A DNA stretch of 64,000 nucleotides, from NCBI GenBank assembly GCA_013176395.1, contig JABMLP010000012.1:248001-312000 (forward strand), given 5' to 3'. This document shows, piece by piece, positions 18,887 to 30,988 of this stretch. The DNA is from Venturia oleaginea. Taxonomy: Eukaryota; Ascomycota; Dothideomycetes; Venturiales; Venturiaceae. The notes beneath the pieces are model-generated. The model did no database searches. It was not told where the DNA came from and was given only the letters and a program-made list of their open reading frames with translations. The position numbers and the translations under genes are program-made. Each line of letters begins with the position of its first letter. The stretch's first letter is position 1.

Positions 18887-21800
18887 ATGCGTCTGTTGCA
18901 TCGACTCGACACAGGCGCATTTAGCCTCACCGAAGACCTTGTCGGAAAGGATACGATTCCTCCTTACGCAATACTGTCGCACACTTGGGTTGACGGCCAG
19001 GAGGTGATATATCAAGATCTTGAGGCGGGCACGGGTAGAGGCAAAAGCAACTATGAAGGCAAGAGCGGCTACGACAAGCTTTGGTTCTGCGCCGAACAAG
19101 CTAAGCGTGACGGCTTACAATACTTCTGGGTAGACACCTGCTGCATCGACAAGTCGAATCATGCCGAACTTTCACGAGAGATCAATGCTATGTTTCGCCG
19201 GTACCGCGACGCGAGTCGATGCTATGTGTACTTATCGGATGTTTCAAGCTCCAGCGCTACTCCCTGGGAGCATGGCTTTCGAGCAAGCAGATGGTTTACT
19301 CGAGGCTGGACACTTCAAGAGCTGCTCGCTCCGAAGTCTGTAGAGTTCTTTTCTATTGAACGCAAAAGACTCGGTGACAAACGGTCATTGTTACAACAAA
19401 TTCACGAAGTGACAGGTATTCCCCAGGCAGCACTTGAAGGCAGCCGCCCGTCTCAGTTCACTGTAGATGAAAGATTCCTTTGGGCACAACAGCGTCAGAC
19501 TACAGTGCCTGAGGATAAAGTGTACTCATTGTTGGGTATTTTCGACGCGCAATTACTTCTTCATTATGGTAAAGAAGGAGCGGAAGGCGCAGATAGACGG
19601 CTACAGGAACTGATCGACAAGCGGGAGAAGTGCATGCAAGATCTGTGCATCTCTGACCCATGTCACGACAAGGAGCGTATCGAGGCGACTAAGGGTGGCT
19701 TGTTGAAGGAGTCATACCGCTGGGTTCTGGAGAACTCCGACTTCCGACAATGGCACAGTGCCCCGCAGAATGCACTACTGTGGGTCAAGGGTGACCCTGG
19801 TAAAGGCAAGACAATGCTGCTCTGTGGCGTAATCGATGAGCTGGACAAAACTGAAGCCCATACAAGTCTCCTCTCATACTTCTTCTGCCAGGCGACGGAT
19901 ACACGAATCAACAGTGGCACGGCCGTGCTCCGCGGCCTAATTCACATGCTTGTTCGCCAGCAACCATCGCTCATCTCGCACGTTCGCAAGAAGTATGACC
20001 AAGTAGGCAGGAAGGTCTTCGAGGATCCAAATGCCTGGTTTGCCTTGTGTGAAATATTTATCAGCATTCTCCAAGATCCTGGCCTTACTATAACATATAT
20101 CGTTATCGATGCGCTTGACGAATGCCTAGCAGATGTGCCGAAACTGTTAGACTTTATCGCTCAACAATCGACCGTCCCTTCTCGTGTTAAATGGGTTATC
20201 TCGAGCCGCAATTGGCCCGACATTGAGGAACGGCTAAACATGGCTGGTCAGAAGATTAAACTGAGCCTTGAGCTGAACGCCGATTCCGTTTCTACAGCTG
20301 TTGGTATCTACATCCAGCACAAGACACTGCAGCTGGCAAAGCTCAAGAATTACGACGACAAAATCCGAGTGACCGTGCAACAGCATCTAATCTCAAACGC
20401 GAACGATACTTTCCTCTGGATAGCTTTAGTCTGTCAAAACCTTGGAAAAACCCTACGACGGAATACTCTCGCGAAGTTGAACTCATTTCCACCAGGACTT
20501 GATTCTCTTTACCGGCGGATGATGGAGCACATATGTAATTCCAAAGAGACTGACCTCTGCAAGCGGATCCTCGCCTTGACTACAGTCGTATACCGACCCG
20601 TCACGCTAAAAGAACTAACATCTCTTGTTAAGATGCCCGAGGATACTGCTGATGACCTAGAGTCGTTGCGGGAGATCATTGGCCTTTGTGGTTCCTTTCT
20701 CACAGTTCGAGAAGAAATTATCTACTTTGTCCATAAGTCCGCGAAGGACTATTTGCTCGCCTACGAATCCGACAGCATCTTCCCATCCGGAAGGGGAGAC
20801 GCGCACTACGCCATCTTCTCGAGATCGCTCCAGGCGATGTCTCGAACGCTAGAAAAGGACTTGTATAAATTACACCTACCGGGGATCTTGAATCCAGTAC
20901 AACTACCTCATCCTGACCCTTTGGCACCTCTCCGATATCCTTGCATCTACTGGGCAAGCCACTTTCAGGAAGTGTACAAGAGCAGCTTCTCTTATCAACA
21001 CGATATGACTGACAATGGAGAGATCTACCGATTTCTCCAAAAGTATTTCTTGTACTGGCTGGAGGCTCTTAGCTTGATTGGGAAGGTTTCTGAAGGCGTT
21101 CATACGATAGCCTCCTTAGAGTCTTATCTTCTAGTAAGTTACTTATAATATATAGGATTTATACTGATTAATTTCACAAGGCCGGTAAAAGCCCCAATCT
21201 ACAAGCCTTTATCCACGATGCGAGGCGATTCATCCTATTCCACGGATCTAGATTTGAACAGGCACCTCTACAGCTATATTTTTCGGCCCTCCTCTTCACC
21301 CCTGAGGAGAATATCGTTCGGAGACGATTCGGGAAATGTTCGCCTACTTGGATCGAAATAAAGCCGGAAGGACAAGAAAACTGGAGGGGTTTGCTGCAGA
21401 CGCTCGAGGGCCATTCTTCTCATATCATCTCCATCGTCTTCTCTCTCAACGGCAAGCTCGTCGTTTCTGGCTCGGGCGATAGTACAGTGCGGCTTTGGGA
21501 TGCCGGGATTGGCGCGGCGCTGCAGACGCTCAAGGGCCATTCGGCTTGGGTCAGCTCCGTCGTCATCTCGCCCGACGGCAAGCTCGTGGCTTCGGGCTCG
21601 GGCGATAACACAGTGCGGCTATGGGATACTGAGACGGGTGCGGCGCTGCAGACGCTCAAGGGCCATTCAGATTGGGTCAGGTCCGTCGTCATCTCGCCCG
21701 ACGGCAAGCTCGTGGCTTCGGGCTCGAACGATAACACAGGACGGCTTTGGGATGCCGGGACGGGTGCGGCGCTGCAGAATCTCAAGGGCCATTTTCTTTA

Positions 21801-23439
21801 TATCAACTCCATCGCCATCTCGCCCGACAGCAAACTCGTGGCTTCCGGCTCGGGCGATAAAACAGTGCGGCTCTGGGATACCGGTACGGGTGCGGCGCTG
21901 CAGACGCTCAAGGGCCATTCGGCTTGGGTCAGCTCCGTCGTCTTCTCACCCGACGGCAAGCTCGTGGCTTCAGGTTCGGGCGATATCACAGTGCGGCTCT
22001 GGGATGCCGGGATGGGCGCGGCGCTACAGACGCTCAAGGGCCATTCGGCTTGGGTCAGGTCCGTCGTCATCTCGCCCGACGGCAAGCTCGTGGCTTCGGG
22101 CTCGGGCGATAACACAGTGCGGCTCTGGGATGCCGAGACGGGCGTAGCGCTGCAGACGCTCGAGGGCCATTCTTCTGCTATCTACTCCGTCGCCTTCTCG
22201 CCCAATGGCAAGCTCGTGGCTTCAGGCTCAATGGATAGCACAGTGCGGCTCTGGGATGCCGGGACGGGTGCGGCGCTGCGGACGCTCAAGGGCTGTTCTT
22301 CTCCTCATAACAGGTCCGTCGTTTTCTCGCCCGACGGCAAACTCGTGGCCGCAGGCTCAAGCGATAACACAGTACAGCTCTGGGATACTGAGACGGACGT
22401 GACGCTGCAGACGCTCGAAGGCCATTCGGATTGCGTCTCCTCCGTCGTCTTCTCACCCGACGGTAAGCTCGTGGCCTCAGGCTCAATGGATAGCACAGTG
22501 CGGCTCTGGGATGCTGGGACGGGTGCGGCGCTGCAGACGCTCAAGGGCAATTGGTGGTTGGGCAACCCCGTCGTCTTCTCGCCCGACGGCAAGCTCGTCA
22601 CCTCAGGCTCAAGCGATAATACAGTGCGGCTCTGGGATACTGAGACGGGCGCAGCGCTGCAGACGCTCAAGGGCCATTCGGATTGGGTCAGGTCCGTCGT
22701 CTTCTCGCCCAATGCCAAGCTCGTGGCTTCAGGCTCAAGCGATAACACAGTGCGGCTATGGGATACTGAGATAGGCGTAGCGCTGCAGACGCTCGAAGGC
22801 CATTTGGATTCGGTCTGGTCCGTCGCCTTCTCGCCCAATGGCAAGCTCGTGGCCGCAGGCTCAAGCGATAACACAGTGCGGCTATGGGATACTGAGACGG
22901 GCACGGCGCTGCAGACGCTCAAGGGCCATTTGGATTCGGTCTGGTCCGTCGCCTTCTCGCCCAATGGCAAGCTCGTGGCCTCAGGCTCAATGGATAGCAC
23001 AGTGCGGCTATGGGATACTGAGACAGGCGCAGCGCTGCAGACGCTCGAAGGCCATTCGGATTCGGTCAAATCCGTCGTCTTCTCGCCCGATGGCAAGCTC
23101 GTGGCTTCGGGCTCGGGCGATAATATAGTGCGGCTCTGGGATGCCGCGACGGGTGCGGCGCTGCAGACGCTCGAAGGCCATTCGAATTCGGTCAGCTCCG
23201 TCACCTTCTGGGACAACGTTGCAGGAGTGGTGCCGCAGTTGCTCCAAGGTATATTCTCCCCCCAGGTAGTACTAGTGGACGTGAAGGGAGACTGGGTGAC
23301 CCTAAATAGAGAGAAAACACTTTGGCTGCCACCTGACTTTAGGCCTACGGGATTCGCGGTTTATAATCGTGTTATCGCTATTGGCTGTCTATCAGGACGT
23401 ATATTCTTCTTACAATTCCAGTCTAGAATAAAAGAATAG
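18887..23439 (+). CDS. HET-NACHT-WD40 NLR protein (HNWD, het-e/het-d-like)
   Basis: Two exons, 18887-21133 and 21181-23439, joined across a 47-bp intron (GTAAGT...CACAAG) give 1501 residues in one frame. The start is MRLLHRLDTG, the standard HET start. The HET domain follows (IPPYAILSHTW at 24-34, WFTRGWTLQELLAP at 136-149, EDKVYSLLGIFD at 209-220). The NACHT NTPase has Walker A GDPGKGKT (about 302-309) and Walker B IVIDALDE (about 405-412). Exon 2 opens with the linker seen in this family (APLQLYFSALLFTPE), then 14 WD40 units of 42 residues (about 820-1407) and a C-terminal cap. Podospora HNWD proteins with this layout control vegetative incompatibility: the WD40 ligand-binding array senses a partner, NACHT oligomerises, and HET triggers cell death. 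No stop or frameshift is present, so it looks functional. The cognate ligand is unknown. Confidence 0.93.
21391..23190 (+). repeat. 126-bp tandem repeats encoding 14 WD40 units
   Basis: Each 126-bp unit encodes a 42-residue blade with a fixed frame (ALQTLxGHS, SPDGKLVASGS, TVRLWD). Differences concentrate at a few codons: the residues after GH (SAW, SDW, LDS, FLY), the residue after SGS (G, S, N, M) and the pair after LWD (AG, TE). The eighth unit is irregular (GCSSPHNRSV) and the tenth lost its GH motif (GNWWLGNPV). High DNA identity between units points to concerted evolution. Confidence 0.92.
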
Positions 23440-24378
23440 CAAGTAGAGGAAGATGAAGAAGAAGCTTAAAACTACTTCTTCTCTGTTTTTTGTTTAGTAT
23501 TTCTAATACAAGTACAGAGGGTCAAGGCGAAGGCATATATTTATGCTTGTTAGAACTTTCATTAAACAATTCTACAAGCTTCTTGAGGCTTCCTGGGTAT
23601 TTTAGTAATGCTTAGAAATTAACCAAATATAAAAATTCTATTCTACGAGTATCTTCCAGATCAAGGATGAAGTCTATCCTATTATACTACCTCGCCCGCT
23701 TCGGCCGCCCCTCTTATAACAGTAAATGAAGTTTGTGATTTAAGTTTGCATGTAATCTGCCGCAGTAACGAAAGAGGAGGTTGATATAAGTAGCTGGGAG
23801 GCCGTTAGTTGTAGAATACAGGCTGGATAAAGTGCAGGCTTGGCTTGGCTACAATGTCCGTGCGCAGAAAGGGCGCGGGAAAAATAAAGCGGAAGCCGGA
23901 GGTGGACGCCACTGTACTCCCAAGCATCTCATGTCTGTTATTGCAGGCACAATACAACTCGAAGACCCAGTCTTGTGTGAAGTCACACTCGGCGTCTCAA
24001 ACACCGGATTCGCCTGTTGAGCTCCTATATTTCAGCTCATCCGAACCTCCAGAATTTGCTCTGGAAAACTTCACGAGTTAGGAATTGCTAAAAGTTGTTT
24101 CGGAATCTTAGAGATTACCACAATGCTGCACACTTCCATGGGCTTAACAACAGCAGAAGTCTGTTCTTTACAGGATTGGTGTGAAAAAGATACAGAGGAG
24201 GGACCCGAGCTAATTATAAGGGAGTGGCATCTTATCTCAAATCGGACTAGACAATGCACATGCTTCAGTACACCGGCCTTATCATGATGGCCAAATTGAC
24301 TGAGAATGGCGTTATATATAAAGCTTGTTGGAAACAATCTTGTAGAAAGAATTCAGTTATATACAAAAATTGTGGTCG
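23440..24378. other. Intergenic region with a dispersed repeat
   Basis: No gene is supported. Bases 23820-23915 resemble 36756-36850 (shared core GTCCGTGCGCAGAAAG, about four-fifths identical), so they are two copies of an old dispersed repeat. The right end runs up to the Copia-2 5' LTR at 24379. Confidence 0.5.
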
Positions 24379-26231
24379 TGTTGAACAGTGGCATGCCAGT
24401 CCTTGATACCTCAGGCATAGTGCACGTGATAGATGCCAAGGAATGCATTGACATGCATATATATGCATGCAGATGCAACGGGAAAAACAGCACACACAGC
24501 GAGAACTCAATTTTTGGAATTTACAGAAGTATCATCTAAAGATCATCAAAACACCTCTGCCAGTGGCCGCTCCGGCCTCTAGAGGCCATCGCGCGTCCCT
24601 CAGCGTCGATGAGATATCTCTAGAGTCGCCGTCGCGGCCACGGCAGAGCAAGCAGACGAATACATGAGCAAGCTACACGAACGATGCGTCCACCAAAGAC
24701 AACAGCAACCATCTAGTCACTATCTCCCGGCTAGTCCATCACCCCAGATGACACTGCAACGCTCCGAGTCGACGAGTCACTGCTAGAACGGCAATACCTT
24801 CAACACATCTCAAACACCAGACGCCCGGTGCGCAACAATCGGCACCACACACCACTGCAACGACTAGACAATCTCTCCCAACGTCTTGGCAAACCGTCCT
24901 GCTACAAGCTGTTGCCCAGAGCCTTGAGCCTCTCCCCAAACTGTTGCCGTCCCAGTTATGGCATTGGCAAGAGTAGGTGCGCGACACAGTAAGTAGTAAG
25001 GACGCATAGAAGGAGCCTATTGGCGGCAAATCCCCTCCCTGTAAGCTAGCAGACGTAGCCTTGAGCCTCTCCCCAGACTGTTGCGTCCCAGTTATGGCAG
25101 TGGCAAGAGTAGGTGCGCGATATAGCAAGCAGGGAGAGCGACTAGCAGCAGATAGGCTCCGACTATAAGACGACAGGTCTACAACACAATCGGTGCGACA
25201 CGATACGGCAGCTGCTAGAGAACCTCATCTACTATCGTCTCCGCAAACCGTCCTGCTGCAAGCTGATGTCCAGAGCCTTGAGCCTCTCCCCAAACTGTTG
25301 CCTCCCAGTTATGGCATTGGCAAGAGTAGGTGCGCAACACAGTAAGCAGTAAGGACGTATAGAAGGAGCTTATTGGCGGCAAATCCCCTCCCTACAAGCC
25401 AGCAGACGTAGCCTTGAGCCTCTCCCCAGACTGTTGCGTCCCAGTTATGGCATTGGCAAGAGTAGGAGCGCGATATAGCAAGTAGGAAGAGCGACTAGCA
25501 GCAGGTAGGCTCCGACTATAAGACGGCAGGTCTATAGCACGATCGGCGCCATACAATACGGCAGCTACCAGACAGCCTCGTCCACGGGCATACCCGGAGT
25601 ATCACACCCAAGCAGCGAAATCACGACTACGATGGTTACTATTGTCTCCAGCATCACACAACCAAATACACCGCCGCATAGGAATCTGGTGCAAGGCAAC
25701 TTTCACAAGCAGAAACATACTTAGGGAACCCATTGGCCTTGAGGGATAAGGCGAAACAGATAGACAAAGCTGAGCATTAGAGGGAGACTGTAGGTAGAAG
25801 GATAGCGAAACACGAGGCATTGCCTCTTGAGTCTACATAGCACAGATATACTAGCAGAATAACCAGTATCTACAAGAGCCAGCGGGCATTTGGAGATACT
25901 GGTTAAGGGAAAAGAGGGAGGACGGAGGGGACAGCTGGTCTTGTTTCAGTGAACGGGGCGAAGTGGGGCGCGGTGGATTATATAATCTATCACGTGTCGG
26001 CTGTCTGATGAAGTCCTCCTAACCGGACATAGCTGCCTGATTAAGCGGCTGCAACCGAGTAGGATAAAATCAATCAATCAATCAATCAATGCAGATGCAA
26101 CGGTGTACTTAACCTCTGCAGTCAATACAGTCAAGTCACAGGGTGACACTCGTTCTGTTCATCGGCTCCTATCGTTAAGTTCGCGTTGAATCTACTTCCG
26201 AATAACTCTGTTTTGCTCGTTCAGCGTAACA
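24379..26231 (+). repeat. Copia-2 5' LTR (1853 bp)
   Basis: It begins TGTTGAACAG and ends GCGTAACA. At about 1.85 kb it is long for a Copia LTR. Inside, a unit of 354 bp occurs twice (24891 and 25245, each starting AAACCGTCCTGCT) and contains half-units with the shared core CCTTGAGCCTCTCCCCA. A short AATC repeat lies near 26065-26085. Confidence 0.92.
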
Positions 26232-26246
26232 GGTTATGAGCCCGGG
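26232..26246 (+). other. Copia-2 primer binding site (half-tRNA-iMet type)
   Basis: GGTTATGAGCCCGGG directly follows the 5' LTR. As for Copia-1, 12 bases match the complement of the initiator tRNA-Met anticodon stem-loop, so a cleaved tRNA half is the likely primer. Confidence 0.75.
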
Positions 26247-26282
26247 TTTTGCCTAGGTTCTACAGGACTAAACCGATAGCAA

Positions 26283-26538
26283 GGGAACTACGTCTCTCCC
26301 AAGGATAAGAGACGGCGTTGAGTGTGACAGGGTCAGCATTCAAACAGGGACACCAACTCTCCCAAGGATAAGAGCAGGCGTTTGATCTGACGGGGTCAGG
26401 ATCGAACAAGGGACACCAACTCTCCCAAGGATAAGAGCAGGCGTTTGATCTGACGGGGTCAGGATCGAACAAGGGACACCAACTCTCCCAAGGATAAGAG
26501 CAGGCGTTTGATCTGACGGGGTCAGGATCGAACAAAGG
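26283..26538 (+). repeat. 63-bp tandem repeats in the Copia-2 leader
   Basis: Three nearly identical 63-bp units occupy 26350-26538 (core CTCCCAAGGATAAGAGCAGG), preceded by a diverged copy from about 26283. They lie between the PBS and gag. The period is a multiple of three, so the complementary strand stays open, but that frame has no ATG context or homology and is treated as chance. Confidence 0.85.
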
Positions 26539-26610
26539 AACAACAACCCTCCTAAGGACAAGAGGTGTACAAGTGCTTTGACAAGAGTCAGGAAAGGAAG
26601 ACCAAGGGAC

Positions 26611-27690
26611 ATGTCTTCAGAGCACAAATCCAGGCAGCCACTGCCAACACTGAGTTGCGAGAACTCAAGGACGTGGTTCCAAAGAGCAAGGAATTACTTG
26701 ACTGGTGAAGGGACCTGGTGGGTCATTTCCCAGGCCATCAAGTACAATACATACGACCTTCCAGATGATCGCCATCTGGTACAGACAAGAGCACCAAAAC
26801 CACCAGGTGCTGAGGGACAAGGATTCATTCCTTGGTCCTCACAACCCTCGACATTCTCCTACCCCGCTCCGCCCTCCTCTCGTCCAAAGAAACAGACCTT
26901 CGTGAAAGTCTCTCTACAGCTAGATGATAAAGAGCTGGCAGCAAATCAAGATGCCAAGGCTAGAGGAGATACTCCCCCGCACCCGGAGTTTACTTTCGTG
27001 GAAGAAAAGGACTCTCAAGATACTTCGTCAAACAAGACAAGAGCAGATTCAGCCATGAGGCCCTATGATGACTGGGTGTCTGCTAACAGCAAGGCGATAC
27101 ATAAGATCATGATGTGCCTGTCAGAAGACGACCAGAACCTGTACAGTATCTACGAGAGGGCATCAGATCTGTGGGAAGTCCTGATGACGAAGTACATGGA
27201 GGTCATGACAGCAGATATTACCTCTTCTATCCAGGAGTTTGTCAACTTCAGGATGGACGAGGGAGATACAATTGATGGCTCTTGGACGTACCTTACCAAT
27301 CTTGGGGTAAAGATTGCATCAGTCTCTCCGGAAGAAGCTCACTACCAACTCCCAGGGAAGAGGATGAGACACCTTCTGGCAGCTCTTCCAACAGAGTACT
27401 CGGCAATGAAACAAGCCATCCAAGCGCAGCCATACCTGCAGCCAGAACACATCCTAAAGCTTCTGAAAGGAAGAGAGGCCGACATCAGGATCAACGAAAC
27501 GGCAATGGTAGCCCAGAACCAGAAGAACAAATCTGGAAGCGGAAAGAATGTCAGCTGCTACCTCTGTCACGGCCCGCACCTAATTATGGACTGCGAACAC
27601 CTCTCAGCTGCAAAAGACCGTCGAGAAAAGAAGAAGGGGGAAGAGTCCCAACCTCAAGAAGTCGACAACCAAGCAACGAAGTTCCAAATT
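26611..27690 (+). pseudogene. Copia-2 Gag
   Basis: From ATG 26611 (MSSEHKSRQPLP) the frame encodes a Copia Gag with the region RPYDDWVSANSKAIHKIMMC and WEVLMTKYMEV (UBN2-type Gag core) and a zinc knuckle CYLCHGPHLIMDC (C-x2-C-x3-H-x4-C) near 27550. The homologous reading moves to the next frame near 27690 (SESLSQDELVKLI, KKTARAYAAQSEPE) and ends at 27946, so a frameshift separates Gag from the Gag-Pol linker. In the original frame a chance tail runs to 27828. Confidence 0.8.
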
Positions 27691-30600
27691 GCCTTCGCAT
27701 TTAGCCTCATCCTCCGAGAGCCTCAGCCAAGACGAGCTTGTGAAACTGATTTCCAAGATAGTCCTAGATGTCAAGAAACAGCGACCCAAGAAAACAGCAA
27801 GAGCTTACGCTGCTCAGTCAGAACCTGAGACTGGAGACGAGGAAAGGAAAGGGAGAAAAGTCCATGAGCTTGAATGGGCTTTCCCTTCTGCAGAAGGCGA
27901 ACCTATTCCCCTTGACGAAAGTGAGGAGCTGTCCCCATCTCACTAGGAAGAAGGCTCAGTGGGAGCTATGGCATAGAAGGTTTGCCCATTACGGGGCCAA
28001 GTCCCTAAGATACGTCCACAAGGTTACTACCTTAGACCAGCCAATTTCTACCTTTGAGTCAAGAGACTGTCCATGCAAGATCTGTTTTACTACCAAAATG
28101 AAAAGAAGCTATGGTAGGGTGACGGAACCGAAGCAAGAAATTATGGAACTTATCTCAGTCGATATCTGTGGACCATTGCCCGTGTCAAAAAGGGATTCAA
28201 GTGGTTCCTACAGATCGTCGAAAATGCTTCCCGAAAGAAATGGACAAGGCCAATGAGAGAGAAGTCGGATGCACCTCAAGAACTTAGACAATGGAAAGTG
28301 TCAGCTGAGACTGAAACTGGGAAGAAGCTGAAAGCTGTGAGGATCGACGATGCGGGAGAACTTGTCAAGCTGGCGAGAGATTGGGAGAAAGAAGAGGGTA
28401 TTCACCCTGAGTTCACAAATGCATATAGTTCCAACCAGAATGGGGTTGCGGAAAGGAATATCCAGACCTCAGAGAACAATGTCCGGACTATGTGCGAGGA
28501 TTCCGGAATGCCTATTGAGTTCTGGCCAGAAGCAATCGAAACCCATACCTATGTCAGCAATCTTCTCGCCAACGGTCCAGAGGTTGAAGGATTCAGGCTC
28601 TCCCCAGAAGAAGCATGGTCAGGAAGGAAACCCTCAATTGATCACCTCCGAGTATGGGGATGTCAGGCTATCGTACATGTCCCGAGAGAGGAGCTTGCAG
28701 GGGCAATGCATAACTCCTCCAAGTCGAGGGCTGACAAATTCATGAATACTGGCAAGCCTGTAGTCTTCATGGGATATGTCAAAGGTACGAGAAAAATGTG
28801 GAAGTTCTGGGATCCAGATTTCAGGGATATCAAGACACACAGCTCGGTAAGGTTCCTTGAAGATCAAAGAGGAGGTGACTTGAGTTTGAACCTCGGAACG
28901 GCAGGTCAAACCAACTCAGCAAGCCTTAACAGGAATCCAAGAGGAAGACCGAGAAAACTCCCAATAATCCCAGAGACTGTTGAGACACCCAGGCCAGCTA
29001 GGGAATTGGTACCTAAATTCCCAGTCTTTGAGAGAATTGTTAGGAAATTCACGCCAGAGGAAATTGCATTGGCAGACTCCCAAGGGCCAGAAGCAACAAG
29101 TCGAACAGAGACATCTCACCCGGCTGAGTCTGAGACAGCAATTCCTACTCAACCTACCTCTACACCTGTGCATTCTACACCTGCATCAACTCAAGCTCAG
29201 GAACCAACAGGGCGTAAGAGACTTAGGTCAGACTCTATTACCTCGGACGAGAGACCATCGAAAAGACTCCATTACGCTATGTTCGCCCAGATCATGATGA
29301 TGGCTAGTGAGCTTGCTGCAGATGGGAAAGATTTCCTAGGTGAGATCGACGAAGCTGCTTTCATTGCGTGCAAGGAGACAGTGGGAGCCAAGCACAACAT
29401 CCCTATCCCCAAGACCTACAAAGAGGCGATCCAGGACAAGAAATGGGGCCACCTATGGAAGGAGGCTATTCAGAAGGAACTGGCTGCACTGGAGAGCAAC
29501 CACACATGGAGCCAGGTTGTCCCCCCCAAGGAAGCCAATCTTGTGACATCCAAATGGGTATTCGACGTGAAGTACCTCATCAGTGGAGCAATCGATAAGT
29601 TCAAGGCAAGGCTTGTGGCCAGAGGATTCTCACAGAAACTAGGTGTAGACTTCACGGACACCTTTGCACCTACTGTTAGGCATGATACCCTGAGATGCTT
29701 TATGGCTACTGTTGCCAAGAAGAATCTCCACATGCATGTAGTTGATGTAAACAATGCATTCACCGAATCATTCCTGAAAGAGGACATCTTCATGATCCCT
29801 CCCCCAGGAGTAGACATTCCACCAGGCAAAGTCTTCAAGATGCTGAAGAGCTTGTATGGTCTGAAACAAGCAGCAAGAGACTGGAACCAACTCTGTGTAG
29901 AGAAATTGAAGAAGCTGGGCTTTGCCCAATCAGAAGTTGACCCCTGTCTTTTGGTTCACAAGGAGAGAGACATCATGATTCTTACATGGGTAGACGACAT
30001 ACCTATTGCATCCTCAAATCTCGACAATATCAAATGGTTCAAGCAAGAATTTGGGAAGATCTTCCAGATCAAGGACCTAGGAGAACCAGACAAGATTGTT
30101 GGCATGAGGATCGCCAGAGATAGAACGAAGGGAACCCTGAAGCTTGACCAAGGACACTACATCAGGGAGGCCCTCGCAAAGTTTGGAATGTCGGCGGAAA
30201 AAGGGAAGCCAACACTGTCACCCATGGATTCCTATGATGATCTGAGGAAATCAGGACCAACAGATCCTCGCGCAGATAGTGGGAGCTACCAGGAGCAGAC
30301 GGGAACATGGATGTGGCCAATGGTGATGTGCAGGCCAGATATAGCTTTTGCTATTGGAAGACTCAGCTCCTATGCATCTGACCCAACGGTATTCCATGAG
30401 AAGGCAATCAAGAAAGTAGCTAGGTACCTCAGGTCATTTCCAGATCTTGGACTGGAATACAGCATTGGAGGACATACTGGGCTTGTGGGATACTCAGATA
30501 CAGATTACGCTATGGACAAGGCAGACAGGGTCTCCATCCTAGGATGGGTGTTCTTTCTTGCTGGAGCACCAGTTGCCTGGATGAGCAAGAAGATGAAGTC

Positions 30601-30964
30601 AGTAGCAACCTCTACGATGGAAGCTGAATACATGGCAATGAGCAGCGGTGGTAAACAAGCTCAATTCCTTTCATCGCTCTTGAGGGAAATGGGACATCCG
30701 GACATGGTAGGCAAGAACGCTTTTGAGCCTCTCATGGTTCTGAAGGAAGACAACCAAGCTTGTCTCAGCCTGGTTAAGGACTCCCATGCTCATGAGAGAT
30801 CTAAACACATTGACATCGCATACAACAATGTCAGAAGAATGAGGGAAAGGAACCAATTGATCGTGGAGTTCTGTCCTACTGCAGACATGGTTGCAGATGG
30901 GTTGACTAAGCCAAAGAATGGTCAACAGTTCCAGAACTTCTTACATCAACTGGGAATGGTATAG
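27691..30964 (+). pseudogene. Copia-2 Pol: integrase, RT and RNase H; protease missing
   Basis: After the linker, the GAG-pre-integrase region (WELWHRRFAHYGAKSLR, CPCKIC) lies in a second frame at about 27940-28190. From about 28190 a third frame runs unbroken to TAG 30964. It has integrase acidic residues (SVDICGP, RIDDAGE, VAERNIQTSE), RT (FKARLVARGFSQ, YGLKQAARDWNQ, TWVDDI in place of YVDD) and RNase H (PVAWMSKKMKSVATST, MEAEY, RSKHIDI). No D-T/S-G protease core exists between the zinc knuckle and the integrase finger, where about 100 residues seem deleted. The element could not mature its own proteins. Confidence 0.88.
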
Positions 30965-30974
30965 CTAAGGTCTA

Positions 30975-30988
30975 GGCATGAGTGGGAG
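30975..30988 (+). other. Copia-2 polypurine tract
   Basis: A purine-rich stretch ending GAGTGGGAG directly precedes the 3' LTR, the expected place of the plus-strand primer. Confidence 0.6.

Noticed and set aside
21420..23247. Long frames on both strands through the WD40 array
   Set aside because: Shadows of the 126-bp repeats, whose length is a multiple of three.
24891..25600. Regular repeats resembling a CRISPR-like array
   Set aside because: They are 354-bp tandem units inside an LTR, found again in the other LTR, in a eukaryotic genome.
26260..26627. Open minus frames across the Copia-2 leader repeats
   Set aside because: The 63-bp period keeps any frame open; the strand is opposite to the element and no start context or family was found.
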